Below are positions 45,974 through 54,957 of a stretch of DNA of 64,000 bases, one piece after another. The notes beneath the pieces were generated by a model that was not told the origin of the DNA, did not search any database, and was given only the letters and a program-made list of their open reading frames with translations. The translations under genes were made by a program, and so were the position numbers. The stretch comes from Paenibacillus tuaregi (lineage in GTDB: Bacteria; Bacillota; Bacilli; Paenibacillales; Paenibacillaceae): contig NZ_LT575476.1 in assembly GCF_900086655.1 (NCBI RefSeq), positions 888,100-952,099 on the forward strand, read 5' to 3'. Position 1 is the stretch's first letter. Each line of letters starts with the position of its first letter.

Positions 45974-46524
45974 GCAAGCCAGAACTTACAGTAGCCCTCG
46001 TAAGCGGGCCGGATTCGGATATGGACACACAGGCAATTCGATCGGCACTTGAGTATTTTGGAGCAAGAGTAATTACATACTGGATCGGCAGACCTCAAGA
46101 TCTTATTGAGGTGTTGTCCGGCAAAGATATCTATCCGGGAACGGAGATGATAGTACTAAATTTTCACGGGGATGAGGGCAAATTGCTTATGCCTGAGCTT
46201 GGGGAGGAAGTCTACGAAAAGGATGAACCGCGGGGCGATTTCGGCCCGGATGAGATCCGGCGCTTCGCCAACATACAAGGATGGACCATTCTCGCGAACG
46301 GTTGTTCCTTGGGTGACTCCGCGCTGGCGGAAGCCTTCCTTGAGAAGGGCTGCCAAACCTACATTGGCCCGGACGATTACCCTTACGGCAACGCGGCCTT
46401 AATGTTTGCGATCCGGCTGTTCTACGAGATGATTCAGCATAAGCGGAGTGTACAAGAGGCGTATAGTATTGCCAAAGAAATGGATGAGGAAATGGCCATG
46501 TATCGGATCTACCAGCGTTCTTGA
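45970..46524 (+). CDS. Small protein with caspase-like His/Cys dyad
   Basis: I do not recognise a named family. The 184-aa protein alternates predicted beta strands and helices and has VLNFHGDEG (His66) and, 46 residues later, ILANGCSLGDSALAEAFLEKGC (Cys112 in NGCSLGD), followed by YIGPDDYPYGNAAL. This order (hydrophobic strand-His-Gly, then strand-x-Cys before a helix and an IGP turn) is that of the caspase/CHAT/gingipain fold. No signal peptide or TM is seen. ATG 45970 has a weak AGAGGA site and may depend on the leader ORF. Its neighbours, Mn catalase and an SLH protein, do not give a function. Confidence 0.6.
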   Translation: MSKPELTVALVSGPDSDMDTQAIRSALEYFGARVITYWIGRPQDLIEVLSGKDIYPGTEMIVLNFHGDEGKLLMPELGEEVYEKDEPRGDFGPDEIRRFANIQGWTILANGCSLGDSALAEAFLEKGCQTYIGPDDYPYGNAALMFAIRLFYEMIQHKRSVQEAYSIAKEMDEEMAMYRIYQRS

Positions 46525-46546
46525 TATCAATAGATTTTGCTGGCAA

Positions 46547-46580
46547 AGCCTTTCCCTGTATGGGAAGGGCTCTTTCTCTT
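46547..46580 (+). terminator. Terminator of the caspase-like gene
   Basis: AGCCTTTCCC (46547-46556) pairs with GGGAAGGGCT (46562-46571), one G-U pair; CTTTCTCTT follows. Confidence 0.88.
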
Positions 46581-46855
46581 GAAGATCAGTCTGAAGATGG
46601 GCGGGGCTGTGGCCTTACTGAACCTACGATTACATGATCTCTGACCACTGACCAGTTTAAGAACCGCTTGATGCTCAAACTGGTGCCTGAGTTCCCCGGA
46701 GGTTTGAACCAGCGGCTCAATCCGGTTGTTCCGGTACAGCTCAGCGCACCAAGAAAATTATCGAATCATGTCGAAAATTGTATTTTATTTCGATTTTAGC
46801 GTGTATAATGCTAGAGCAGTATCATACATAACCTGAGAGGGATGGGAAATCAACA
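46581..46855. other. Spacer with a possible ORF relic and a -10 box
   Basis: On the - strand about 46590-46755 can be read as an open frame including AELYRNNRIEPLVQ, faintly reminiscent of transposase C-termini, but it has no start or ribosome site. TATAAT lies at 46804-46809 before the second SLH gene, preceded by TCGAAAAT...ATTTCGA (46771-46792), an imperfect palindrome; no -35 at normal spacing was found. Confidence 0.35.
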
Positions 46856-49800
46856 ATGTACCGAAGGTTCAAAAATTTAAATGCACTTCTTATTCTGGCC
46901 TTAGTGGTCTCGGCTTTTTCATTTGATATTCAGTATGCGGGCGCGGCATCTATAGTTCCATGGAAAAGCGCCGTTCACGTTGGGGATACGGTGAGCTTCA
47001 GCGGGAGAAATTGGATCGTTCTGGATCCGGATGCCGGATATCTCCTTGCTTCTGATCTGGATTCCGGGGGGCCGCGTTCATTTGATTCCAGCAATAAACA
47101 ACTCTTTGATCCGGAAAATAGCGAGAACCTTGCATACTGGCTCAACAGGGATTTTTTTAACAGCCTATCTGACCGTTTATGGATTCAGAACTATGGCTGG
47201 AAAGCGGGCAATGAGCAGGATGAGTCGGGGAGAATTGTAAATGCGAACGTGGGTCTTCTCAGCTATTTCGAATTAAGATACTACCGGCCATATTTGTCCG
47301 TACCACCCGACAGGTACTGGTTGATTACTCCTCATAAAAATAATCAATTTTATGTTTGGTTTGCTAATAACAGCCTATCCTCCGCGATCGGGGCTAACAG
47401 GTCTTATGGGGTCCGGCCGGCTGTTCATCTGAAATCTGCGCTGTCCGTCTCTTCGGGCTCGGGCACATCCGGTGATCCGTTTGTGATCATCAACCAGATC
47501 CCGGAAATCGAATTGTCAGATTCGAACGGGACACACATCCTCTCTTCTGGGAATGGAAACGAGACTTTTACCCTAACAGGAAAAGCCGCAGATAAAGACG
47601 CGGGTGACGTAACCGTCAGGGCAACCCTCGGTGGTGTCACCAAGACGGCAACAGTGACCGGGGCGCCTACTGCGCTTCCGGGGGCGGATAATTTCACGTT
47701 AACGTGGAACGCTGCGGCTGACCATCTCGCAAATGGGACATTTAACAATCTATCCGTTACGGTTGATGATGGAAACGGCGGAACCAGCTCCGCTTCTTAT
47801 GGAGGAACTCTTACAGTTGATACGATAGGACCAAATGAGCCAGCGTTCCAGTTCAGTTCGCCTGCTGGTTACAGTTCTGGAGCCGCAACCAAGGAGGATG
47901 TTGTCTTTACCATTCAGGATGGGGCTGATACGGGAACCGGACCATTCAAGTCGCAGTACCGGACACGGTTGAACGCTGGCGGCTGGAGTGACTGGGCCGA
48001 TTATAGTGCCGCAATTCCTGTTTCACAGGAAGGCAGGACGGATGTTGAGGCTGTGACGTATGACAAGGCAGGAAATGTGTCTACGGCAGCTCCAGCTCAG
48101 GTGCTGATTGACCGGACTTCACCGTCGGCACCGGGTATTAACTTTACTTCGCCGGCGGATTATTCATCCGGCAAAGTATCCTATCAGAACGTAACGTTCA
48201 CCATTTCAGATGGTACGGATACGGGCTCAGGAATACTGAAGTCGCAGTACCGGATTAGTGGTGACCACGGTGCTACTTGGAGCTCTTGGACAGACTACTT
48301 GACCCCTGTATTCATCACACAGGCTGGAGCTACGGAAGTGGAAGCCAGAACCGTTGATAAGGCGGGGAATGAGTCGGACTCTGCAGCGGCTCAGGCTCGG
48401 ATTGTTAAGGAGGCTCCTTCAGCTTCGAACGTTGAAGTGACGGGCACACCTGTGGAGGGTCAGGCGCTGACCGGCAGTTACAGCTATGGCGATATGAATG
48501 GGGATGCGGAGAGCGGAACTACTTACCAGTGGTACCGTTCAGATGATGCGGCGCTCAAGGTGAAGCATATGCCGATCGCCGGTGCGGTGAGCCAGGCTTA
48601 CGTTCTGCAAGCCGGTGATATCGGCAAATACATCTCGTTTGAAGTAACCCCGCGCAGTGCGGAAGAGCCGATGGTGGGCACACCTGTAGAGAGTGCTGCC
48701 ACGGCCAAGATTGGCGCGGCACCGGCAGCACCGGCCGCCTCGGATGTCTTGGTGGCAGGGAGCCCGGTACAGGGTCAGACCTTGACCGGAAGTTATGCCT
48801 ACGCTGATGTGAACGGGGACACCGAGAGCGGCAGCACGTTCCAGTGGTATCGCTCGGACGATCCGGCCTTGACGTTGAACCATACCGCGATTCCTGGTGC
48901 GGCAGGCCGTATTTATGTCCTGCAAGCGGAAGATGTCGGCAAATATATCTCGTTCCAGGTCACGCCGCATACGGAGACGGCGCCAGCTACAGGCGAAGCG
49001 GTTGAAAGTGCGGCTACTGCCAAGATTGAAGCGACGCCAGTGGTTCAGCCCCCTAGTCAAGATCAGAGTGGGTCCTCGGGCTCTTCGGATTCCTCAGGTT
49101 CATCAGGTTCATCGGACTCCTCGGGTTCCGTTCTCACACCACCGGCCGCACCTGGCAAAGAGTACATCCCAATTGATGTGCAGATTTCCGGGATCAGCGG
49201 AACGCTGGTATCCACCCTCGTGGTAGAACGGACCTTGAATGCGGATGGAACCAAGAAGGACGTTATGAATCTTACCGCGGATCAGGTGAGGCCGGCTGTC
49301 AATGGCACATCTGCAGCAGGGATGTCATCGGTTACCGTATTCATTCCGGATACTAAGGATGAAGTCGCGGAGACGAATGTAACGCTGCCCAAGGATGTGG
49401 TTAAGCTATTGGATGATGCTCATATCGGTCTGAACATTCTGACCGCCAATGCCGGTCTGCAGATCCCGGCTCAATCCCTGCAGGGCTTCACCCGTGATCT
49501 GGTCTTGGACCTTAAACCGGTCAAAGCAGAGGATGCGAAATTGGCTATTCTCGGACGGATCAGCAAGGACCCTGGTGTTACCAAATCTGCTGGAGGCAAG
49601 GAGATCAAAGTGGTAGGGCGGCCGATGATGATCGACACCAATCTTCAGGGCCGGGATGTGACCTTGACGCTGCCTTTGCGGGAAAGTGGTCTGAGTCAGG
49701 CGCAGTTGGATCACCTGGCGGTATTTATTGAACACAGTGACGGACAAAAAGAGCTCGTAAAAGGCACGCAGGTTCCTTTGGTCAATAATGGAGGCATGGG

Positions 49801-50428
49801 TTACCAATTCGGTGTGAAGAAGTTCAGCACATTTACGATGATTTATGCGGATGGTCTGACGGTAGCCAACCCGCAGCCTGCTTATATCACAGGTTATACG
49901 GATGGGACCTTTAAGCCGGAAGCGCGCATCACGCGCTCGGAGATCGCTGCGATTCTATCCCGGGTAATCACTAGGGACAGCCAGGGGGAAGAGGCAGTCT
50001 ACCGGGATGTGAAGCCAGGAAGCTGGGCTTATACCGCGATCTCTAAAGTCACCACTATGGGACTGATGCACGGATATACGGACGGAACCTTCGGCCCCGA
50101 ACGCCCGTTGACCCGCGCCGAGATGGCGAAGATCGTATCGGCCCTGCTTACTGGCGGGACAGGAAGCGGTCATGGATTCTCGGATACGGCAGGCAACTGG
50201 GCGGAAGCGGAGATTCGCAAGGTACAGGGCGCTGGTATCATTAACGGATACAAGGATGGAACGTTCCGGCCTAACTCACCGCTCACACGGGCGGAGGCTG
50301 TCGTAATCATGAACAAGGTACTGCACCGGAGTCCAGTGAACGGACCGGCTGCTTCCCACTGGAAGGACGTTCCGGACAGCTACTGGGCGCTCCATGACAT
50401 TGCAGCCGCCGCAGGCAGCTCCCTGTAA
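46856..50428 (+). CDS. SLH-anchored surface protein with DUF6273-like N-domain
   Basis: A 1190-aa secreted protein. Signal peptide about residues 1-31 (cleavage after YAGA). Residues about 33-210 resemble the DUF6273 carbohydrate/adhesin-like domain (VGDTVSFSGRNWIVLD ... GVRPAVHLKSAL). Then cadherin-like and two Ig-like domains with KAGN motifs, two tandem 96-residue repeats (about 522-725; each starting VxGxPVxGQxLTGSY and containing YQWYRSDD or FQWYRSDD), a Ser/Gly linker near 740-760, an all-beta domain, and three SLH domains (about 1005-1160; TRSE, TRAE, TRAE). Likely a wall-bound adhesin. It is independent of the first SLH protein. Confidence 0.88.
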   Translation: MYRRFKNLNALLILALVVSAFSFDIQYAGAASIVPWKSAVHVGDTVSFSGRNWIVLDPDAGYLLASDLDSGGPRSFDSSNKQLFDPENSENLAYWLNRDFFNSLSDRLWIQNYGWKAGNEQDESGRIVNANVGLLSYFELRYYRPYLSVPPDRYWLITPHKNNQFYVWFANNSLSSAIGANRSYGVRPAVHLKSALSVSSGSGTSGDPFVIINQIPEIELSDSNGTHILSSGNGNETFTLTGKAADKDAGDVTVRATLGGVTKTATVTGAPTALPGADNFTLTWNAAADHLANGTFNNLSVTVDDGNGGTSSASYGGTLTVDTIGPNEPAFQFSSPAGYSSGAATKEDVVFTIQDGADTGTGPFKSQYRTRLNAGGWSDWADYSAAIPVSQEGRTDVEAVTYDKAGNVSTAAPAQVLIDRTSPSAPGINFTSPADYSSGKVSYQNVTFTISDGTDTGSGILKSQYRISGDHGATWSSWTDYLTPVFITQAGATEVEARTVDKAGNESDSAAAQARIVKEAPSASNVEVTGTPVEGQALTGSYSYGDMNGDAESGTTYQWYRSDDAALKVKHMPIAGAVSQAYVLQAGDIGKYISFEVTPRSAEEPMVGTPVESAATAKIGAAPAAPAASDVLVAGSPVQGQTLTGSYAYADVNGDTESGSTFQWYRSDDPALTLNHTAIPGAAGRIYVLQAEDVGKYISFQVTPHTETAPATGEAVESAATAKIEATPVVQPPSQDQSGSSGSSDSSGSSGSSDSSGSVLTPPAAPGKEYIPIDVQISGISGTLVSTLVVERTLNADGTKKDVMNLTADQVRPAVNGTSAAGMSSVTVFIPDTKDEVAETNVTLPKDVVKLLDDAHIGLNILTANAGLQIPAQSLQGFTRDLVLDLKPVKAEDAKLAILGRISKDPGVTKSAGGKEIKVVGRPMMIDTNLQGRDVTLTLPLRESGLSQAQLDHLAVFIEHSDGQKELVKGTQVPLVNNGGMGYQFGVKKFSTFTMIYADGLTVANPQPAYITGYTDGTFKPEARITRSEIAAILSRVITRDSQGEEAVYRDVKPGSWAYTAISKVTTMGLMHGYTDGTFGPERPLTRAEMAKIVSALLTGGTGSGHGFSDTAGNWAEAEIRKVQGAGIINGYKDGTFRPNSPLTRAEAVVIMNKVLHRSPVNGPAASHWKDVPDSYWALHDIAAAAGSSL

Positions 50429-50466
50429 AGTGATGAATCAGACAAATACCAAACCGTAATAAATAC

Positions 50467-50500
50467 ACCGGCGCTCTTCATTTTAGAAGGGCGCCGGTTT
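50467..50500 (+). terminator. Terminator of the second SLH protein gene
   Basis: ACCGGCGCTCTTC (50467-50479) pairs with GAAGGGCGCCGGT (50486-50498), one G-U pair, followed by TTGC. The U-run is short. Confidence 0.75.
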
Positions 50501-50550
50501 GCTATGTGGCCTGCATTTATAAGGGCAAGGCACTATTTTCACATTAAAGC

Positions 50551-50582
50551 ATTACCGCGATGTGCTTTACGGTAATTTGACA
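50551..50582 (+). promoter_or_regulatory. Inverted repeat over a TTGACA before the MFS gene
   Basis: ATTACCG (50551-50557) and CGGTAAT (50570-50576) form perfect arms; TTGACA follows at 50577-50582. A repressor bound here would block the promoter, but a -10 at 17-base spacing is not clear. Confidence 0.4.
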
Positions 50583-50678
50583 CAGCAGGTAAACTATATA
50601 AATGTGCCCGTATCCATAAGATTTGCTTACGGGTTGTTTGTAGCGTTTAACCGATTTTGCAGCAAAGGAGTTGATTTT

Positions 50679-51866
50679 GTGGCGTCATCCATCTCTATTC
50701 CCCGTCTCGTGTCGTCCAAATACCGGCTGGTGATTCTGCTGCTTGTCGTGATTGTATCGGGTGCAAGCCAGGGGCTGCTTCTGCCGCTGCTTTCCATCCT
50801 GCTGGAACGTCACGGCGTGTCATCGGATCTCAACGGCATGAATGCGGCCGCTTTATATATCGGAATTTTCTGTACGATGTTTTTTGTGGAGAAGCCGGTG
50901 GTCCGGTTCGGTTATAAAAAAGTAATTGTAACAGGGCTTATTCTGGTGACCGGCTGCTCTCTGCTGTTCCCGGTAAATTCTTCGCTGTACCTGTGGTTTG
51001 TGCTGAGGCTGCTCGTCGGCGTGGGGGACAGCTCGCTGCACTTCGCCACCCAGCAGTGGATTCTCAGCAGCAGTCCAGCGGATAAGCGGGGACGCTTCTT
51101 CTCCCTGTACGGGATGGCCTACGGGATTGGCTTTAGCATCGGGCCGTTGGGCATTAATCTGCTTCCCTTCGGGGAAGCGGCACCGTTCTTGATCTCGGGG
51201 GGATTATACGCGGTCATTCTCCTGCTGATGCTTCGGATTCCGAATGAAATGCCGGAGCAAGCCAGCCCGGGCGAGAATGCGGAGAACCGCTTCGTCCGCT
51301 CCTACAAGCTGGCATGGTTCGCGCTGATCCCGCCGCTGCTGTATGGTGTCATGGAGGCTTCGATGAACAGCAGCTTCCCGCTTTACGGGCTCCGAATTGC
51401 GCTCGGCAAGGAATGGATCTCCCTGCTGCTGCTGACCTTTGGGCTGGGCAGCATTATCCTGCAGCTTCCTCTAGGGGTCTGGAGTGACCGGATTGGCCGG
51501 AAAAAGGTGCTGATGATCTGCGGATTCACGGGAGCCGCTTTGTTCCTGCTTATCCCGGCAGCAGGAGCCTTTATTCCGCTGCTGTTCCTTTTGTTCGCCT
51601 TGGCGGGCGGTGTGGTAGGCTCGTTCTACTCGCTAGGCATGTCTTACGCCGCCGACATTGTACCGAAGACCATTCTGCCTGCGGCGGGAGTTATTGCTTC
51701 GGTTCACTACAGCGTCGGAAGTGTGCTTGGCCCCGTATTTGGCGGATATGGAATTCAGTATGTGTCGATTCACAGCTTGTTTTATTTCCTGGGTGCGGTA
51801 TTCCTGGTGTTCGCGCTGATTGGTTTTGGGTTCACGCGGGAACCGAAGGAAGATGTGGGAACCTGA
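50679..51866 (+). CDS. Major facilitator superfamily transporter
   Basis: A 12-TM secondary transporter (395 aa). The loop 2-3 motif is PVVRFGYKKVIV, and the duplicated motif in the second half is GVWSDRIGRKKVLM. DSSLHFATQQWILSSSPADKRGRFFSLYG in the first half is typical of sugar/drug efflux-type MFS proteins. GTG 50679 is chosen because AAAGGAG lies 8 bases upstream; a longer frame to 50562 would cover the probable promoter. Substrate unknown; drug or metabolite export is likeliest. Confidence 0.85.
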   Translation: MASSISIPRLVSSKYRLVILLLVVIVSGASQGLLLPLLSILLERHGVSSDLNGMNAAALYIGIFCTMFFVEKPVVRFGYKKVIVTGLILVTGCSLLFPVNSSLYLWFVLRLLVGVGDSSLHFATQQWILSSSPADKRGRFFSLYGMAYGIGFSIGPLGINLLPFGEAAPFLISGGLYAVILLLMLRIPNEMPEQASPGENAENRFVRSYKLAWFALIPPLLYGVMEASMNSSFPLYGLRIALGKEWISLLLLTFGLGSIILQLPLGVWSDRIGRKKVLMICGFTGAALFLLIPAAGAFIPLLFLLFALAGGVVGSFYSLGMSYAADIVPKTILPAAGVIASVHYSVGSVLGPVFGGYGIQYVSIHSLFYFLGAVFLVFALIGFGFTREPKEDVGT

Positions 51867-51881
51867 CAAGTCGGCCTGCAA

Positions 51882-51937
51882 ATTGGCGGGTTGGGTGCAA
51901 GTACAAAATATTGGCGGGCTTGGTGCAAGTGCAAAAT
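51882..51937. repeat. 28-bp tandem duplication after the MFS gene
   Basis: Two adjoining 28-base units (51882-51909, 51910-51937) differ at three positions; each contains ATTGGCGGG and GCAAGT-CAAAAT parts. It sits between the stop codon and the terminator. The rest of the 323-base gap 51867-52189 has no further feature beyond the terminator. Confidence 0.9.
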
Positions 51938-51942
51938 AATAG

Positions 51943-51975
51943 AAGGGGGCGGCCTATGACTGGCAGCCCCCTTTT
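51943..51975 (+). terminator. Terminator of the MFS gene
   Basis: AAGGGGGCGGCC (51943-51954) pairs with GGCAGCCCCCTT (51962-51973) with one mismatch; TT and GC follow, so the U-run is four bases. Confidence 0.82.
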
Positions 51976-52189
51976 GCTGATACGCCCGGGCCATCGCTAT
52001 TCCCTCCGTTTCTCGGTTCATATTAATAAGGCCAAATAGGGTCAGAGGTGTGACACTATCAATTCGACTATTTCTGTATGCTGCTCCCGAGCAGGAATCT
52101 ACCTTCACATCCCGAACTAATTACAAGCCGAGTGAATCTATATTCAGGGCGAAGAAACATACATAGAGTCAGAAGGGATATGGAGCATC

Positions 52190-52873
52190 ATGAGAAAAGC
52201 TGTATTGTTGTTTGTTATTGCAGCAGTCATTTTAACAGCCTGTAGATCAGGTCAAAAGCAGGGAGTAGGAACGGACAGCAGGTCACAAGAAAGTGTCCAT
52301 ATGACAGTACCTCGAAGCACAACTGGAAATGATCTATCAGAAGGAGAAGCAGAAGCAAAACCAGACCAAAAGGCACCTCAAATTAAGAAGCCGAGAGCTT
52401 CAGATATACTCCAAATTCGAAGAAAAGCAGAAAAACTCCGCAATGATATATTTGTGTCCAGCTCCGCATGGGACTGTAACAAGAATAATGAACCGAAAAT
52501 CGCTGTCCCTTCAGCTGATAATGGTCAATTCGATATTATGTTTATGTGCACACCTTATGACACCAAGGAGAAGATATTGAACTATCTATCGAAGGCTGTA
52601 ACGAAGCGGTATGCGGAGACTATGATTCGTGACCATGTCGAGAGCGGATTAATGGCCGAAGTGAATGGAAAGATGGGAGTAGCTCCATTCGAAGGGGTGG
52701 ATACCCTGAATTGGGATAAATCAAAAGTGGTTGAACTTCACACTGAGGACAATCAGGCCGAAGCGGTTATTCAGGTCTGGGACGAAGCAGACCAAGTGTA
52801 CGATAGATATAGAGCCATCTATCTTTACGAAGATGGCTGGAAAGAGAATTCTCTCGAATCTGCCAGTTCATAG
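52190..52873 (+). CDS. Lipoprotein of unknown function, possibly IseA-like
   Basis: A 227-aa exported lipoprotein: signal MRKAVLLFVIAAVILTAC with lipobox ILTAC, a Lys/Glu/Gln-rich linker to about residue 75, then a compact domain with two Cys (DCNKN and FMCTPYD) that could form a disulfide. The central ILNYLSKAVTKRYAETMI and C-terminal strands (VVELHTEDNQAEAVIQVWDEADQ) resemble the DL-endopeptidase inhibitor IseA in layout, but I am not sure of the family. It stands alone, with ATG preceded by AGAAGGGATA. Confidence 0.6.
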   Translation: MRKAVLLFVIAAVILTACRSGQKQGVGTDSRSQESVHMTVPRSTTGNDLSEGEAEAKPDQKAPQIKKPRASDILQIRRKAEKLRNDIFVSSSAWDCNKNNEPKIAVPSADNGQFDIMFMCTPYDTKEKILNYLSKAVTKRYAETMIRDHVESGLMAEVNGKMGVAPFEGVDTLNWDKSKVVELHTEDNQAEAVIQVWDEADQVYDRYRAIYLYEDGWKENSLESASS

Positions 52874-52941
52874 GGTATCCTATGGTTGTAGCTAAGGGAG
52901 TAACGATACAAGCTGGAAATAAACATAGCAAGGAGATGTAT

Positions 52942-52953
52942 ATGAGCGTATGA
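52942..52953 (+). other. Three-codon mini-ORF overlapping the AraC start
   Basis: AAGGAGATG (52930-52938) is followed at optimal distance by ATG AGC GTA TGA; its last bases ATGA (52950-52953) contain the AraC gene's start. The ribosome site is better placed for the mini-ORF than for AraC (14 bases). Confidence 0.4.
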
Positions 52954-53903
52954 GCATGCCGGAGACGCATTCGCTTCCAACGGAGTCCCGAAACAAAAAA
53001 GGTCTTGAAACAGAAACGGCCCGATTGGCTCGTCTGATCGATACCTACACCCCCCATGACGGAATTTTTCGACAGCGCATTCCCGACTTGACGCTTGTGC
53101 GCTCCTCTACAACAAGCACCGACTCAAGAACGTTCTACACGCCCTCATTCGGCATTGTGGCACAGGGGGCGATCTCCTTCACAGTCGGGCAGGAAGTCTA
53201 CGTATTCGCCAAGCCACGCATCTTCATGCTCCCCGTTGCCCTTCCCCTCACGTTACGGATTCTGCAAGGCAGTCCTTCCGAGCCTTTTCTCAAGGCAGGA
53301 TTGAATCTCGATCCGAAGCGAATCGGCGAGCTGGCCCTGAAGATGTTTCCTCGGGGGCTGCCGCCCATTCGGCAGCGCAGCGCAGGTTATGGGTTTGAAG
53401 CCGATCTGGACTTCGTAAGTGCAATGATCAGATTGATAAATTCTCTAGGGAATCCCGACGATGCCGAGTGGCTCGCGCCGCTTGCGATGGAGGAGCTGTT
53501 GATCCGGCTGCTGCGCAGCCCAATTGGGGTTTACGTTGCGGAGGTGGGCTTCGCCGACTCGGGGGTGCAGCGCGTGTCCAGGGCCATCGAATGGCTGCGC
53601 TGCAACTTCGCGGAAGCCATAAAGGTCGAAGATCTGGCCGGACTGGTCCATATGAGCGTATCGAGGTTCCGCGAGCATTTCAAAGCCGTTACGGCGATGA
53701 GCCCGCTGCAGTACCAAAAGACGCTGCGCCTTCAGGAAGCGAGACGTTTGATGGCGGTGAGCCACCTGGATGCGGCGGCCGCCTGTCAGCTGGTCGGGTA
53801 CGCGAGCGCTTCCCAATTCAGCCGGGACTACAGCCGCTTCTTCGGCAGCCCGCCCGGCCGAGACATCGCCCGCCTGCTTCAACAGAAACCGTTCGAGGAA
53901 TGA
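52950..53903 (+). CDS. AraC-family transcriptional regulator
   Basis: A 317-aa activator. Residues about 65-195 match the AraC_N-type cupin domain (PSFGIVAQGAISFTVGQEVYVF), and residues about 210-310 the double helix-turn-helix (VEDLAGLVHMSVSRFREHFKAVTAMSPLQYQKTLRLQEARRL, key parts LAGLVHMSVSRFREHF and VGYASASQFSRDYSRFFG). The gene is GC-rich compared with its neighbours. It lies directly upstream of an NAD(P)-dependent reductase gene in whose promoter a 21-bp direct repeat occurs, so it probably activates that gene. Another start, ATG 52956, is possible. Confidence 0.87.
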   Translation: MSMPETHSLPTESRNKKGLETETARLARLIDTYTPHDGIFRQRIPDLTLVRSSTTSTDSRTFYTPSFGIVAQGAISFTVGQEVYVFAKPRIFMLPVALPLTLRILQGSPSEPFLKAGLNLDPKRIGELALKMFPRGLPPIRQRSAGYGFEADLDFVSAMIRLINSLGNPDDAEWLAPLAMEELLIRLLRSPIGVYVAEVGFADSGVQRVSRAIEWLRCNFAEAIKVEDLAGLVHMSVSRFREHFKAVTAMSPLQYQKTLRLQEARRLMAVSHLDAAAACQLVGYASASQFSRDYSRFFGSPPGRDIARLLQQKPFEE

Positions 53904-53964
53904 CTCGAATCGGCTAATCACTCGCTCTTCCCCCGCAGCCGCAGGCCGGGGGTATTTCTTATTC

Positions 53965-54027
53965 CGGCGAAACAGGCAAGAAGTCGGGCGAAACAGGCAA
54001 CTTGTCTGACGGCGGGGACCCTATAAT
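53965..54027 (+). promoter_or_regulatory. Direct repeats upstream of the reductase promoter, probable AraC sites
   Basis: Two 21-base tandem units (53965-53985, 53986-54006) share GGCGAAACAGGCAA (53966-53979, 53987-54000). TATAAT lies at 54022-54027. The second unit covers the -35 position, which has no good hexamer, the usual arrangement for activation by a tandemly bound AraC protein. Confidence 0.7.
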
Positions 54028-54057
54028 GGGGGTATTCACATGAAGGAGGAATTGAAG

Positions 54058-54957
54058 ATGCGAGTTTTTGTTACAGGTGCAACAGGTTTCATTGGAAAGG
54101 CGGTGGTACGCGAGCTGCTTGATGCCGGACATCAGGTGCTCGGCCTCGCCCGCTCCGACCAATCTGCCGCCGCATTGACGGCAGCCGGAGCTGAAGTCCA
54201 TCGCGGCGCGCTCGACGATCTCGACAGCCTGCGTGAAGGCGCAGCTGCTGCGGACGGTGTGATTCATCTGGCCTTCGTCCATGATTTCTCAGACTATGCC
54301 GGCGGGATCGCGACAGATTTGCAAGCCGTTAAGGCCATAGGTGCCGAGCTCGAGGGGACCGACAAGCCGTTCGTGATCACCTCTGGAACTGCGGCGCTCT
54401 CCTTCGCGCTCCCGTCCGGTCAGGTCGGGACGGAGCAGGATACGGTCACCGATAACGAACCTCGGGGCGCCGCAGAGAACGTGGCGCTTGCATTGGCTGG
54501 ACGCGGCGTACGGTCCTCGATCGTTCGCCTCTCCGCCTGCGTGCACAACGAGGCGTTGGCCGGGTTCGCCACGTTCCTCATTGGCCTCGCCCGCGAGAAG
54601 GGCGTTTCTGCCTACGTCGGAGACGTTTCGATTCATTGGCCGGCCGTCCACCGCCTCGATGCGGCGCGGCTGTTCCGCTTAGCGCTGGAGTCCGCCCCGG
54701 CGGGATCGATCCTCCATGGGGTAGGCGAGGAGGGGGTGCCGCTACGCGACATCGCGGAGGTCATAGGCCGCCGCTTGAACGTGCCGGCGGTCAGTATTTC
54801 CCGCGAGGAGGCAGACGCCCACTTCGGTTTCCTCGGCCCCTTCATAACGACCGACAACAGGTCCTCCAACGCATTGACTCGGGAACGTGTAGGCTGGGAG
54901 CCCACACATCTTGGACTCATCGCGGATCTGGAGCAAGGTCAGCACTTCAGCCAGTAA
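54058..54957 (+). CDS. NAD(P)-dependent epimerase/reductase (extended SDR)
   Basis: A cytoplasmic oxidoreductase with the Rossmann motif VTGATGFIGKAV at the N-terminus (residues 5-16), 299 aa. Residues near 60-80 (GVIHLAFVHDFSDY) fit the SDR fold. The usual catalytic YxxxK is not obvious; ENVALALAGRG occupies that region, so the activity may be atypical. ATG 54058 has AAGGAGGAA 7 bases upstream; ATG 54040 overlaps it. GC-rich like the AraC gene, with which it forms a regulator-target pair. Confidence 0.82.
   Translation: MRVFVTGATGFIGKAVVRELLDAGHQVLGLARSDQSAAALTAAGAEVHRGALDDLDSLREGAAAADGVIHLAFVHDFSDYAGGIATDLQAVKAIGAELEGTDKPFVITSGTAALSFALPSGQVGTEQDTVTDNEPRGAAENVALALAGRGVRSSIVRLSACVHNEALAGFATFLIGLAREKGVSAYVGDVSIHWPAVHRLDAARLFRLALESAPAGSILHGVGEEGVPLRDIAEVIGRRLNVPAVSISREEADAHFGFLGPFITTDNRSSNALTRERVGWEPTHLGLIADLEQGQHFSQ

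Noticed and set aside
46590..46755. Possible transposase relic on the - strand
   Set aside because: The short reading (AELYRNNRIEPLVQ) only faintly recalls transposase C-termini, and no inverted ends or target duplication are visible.
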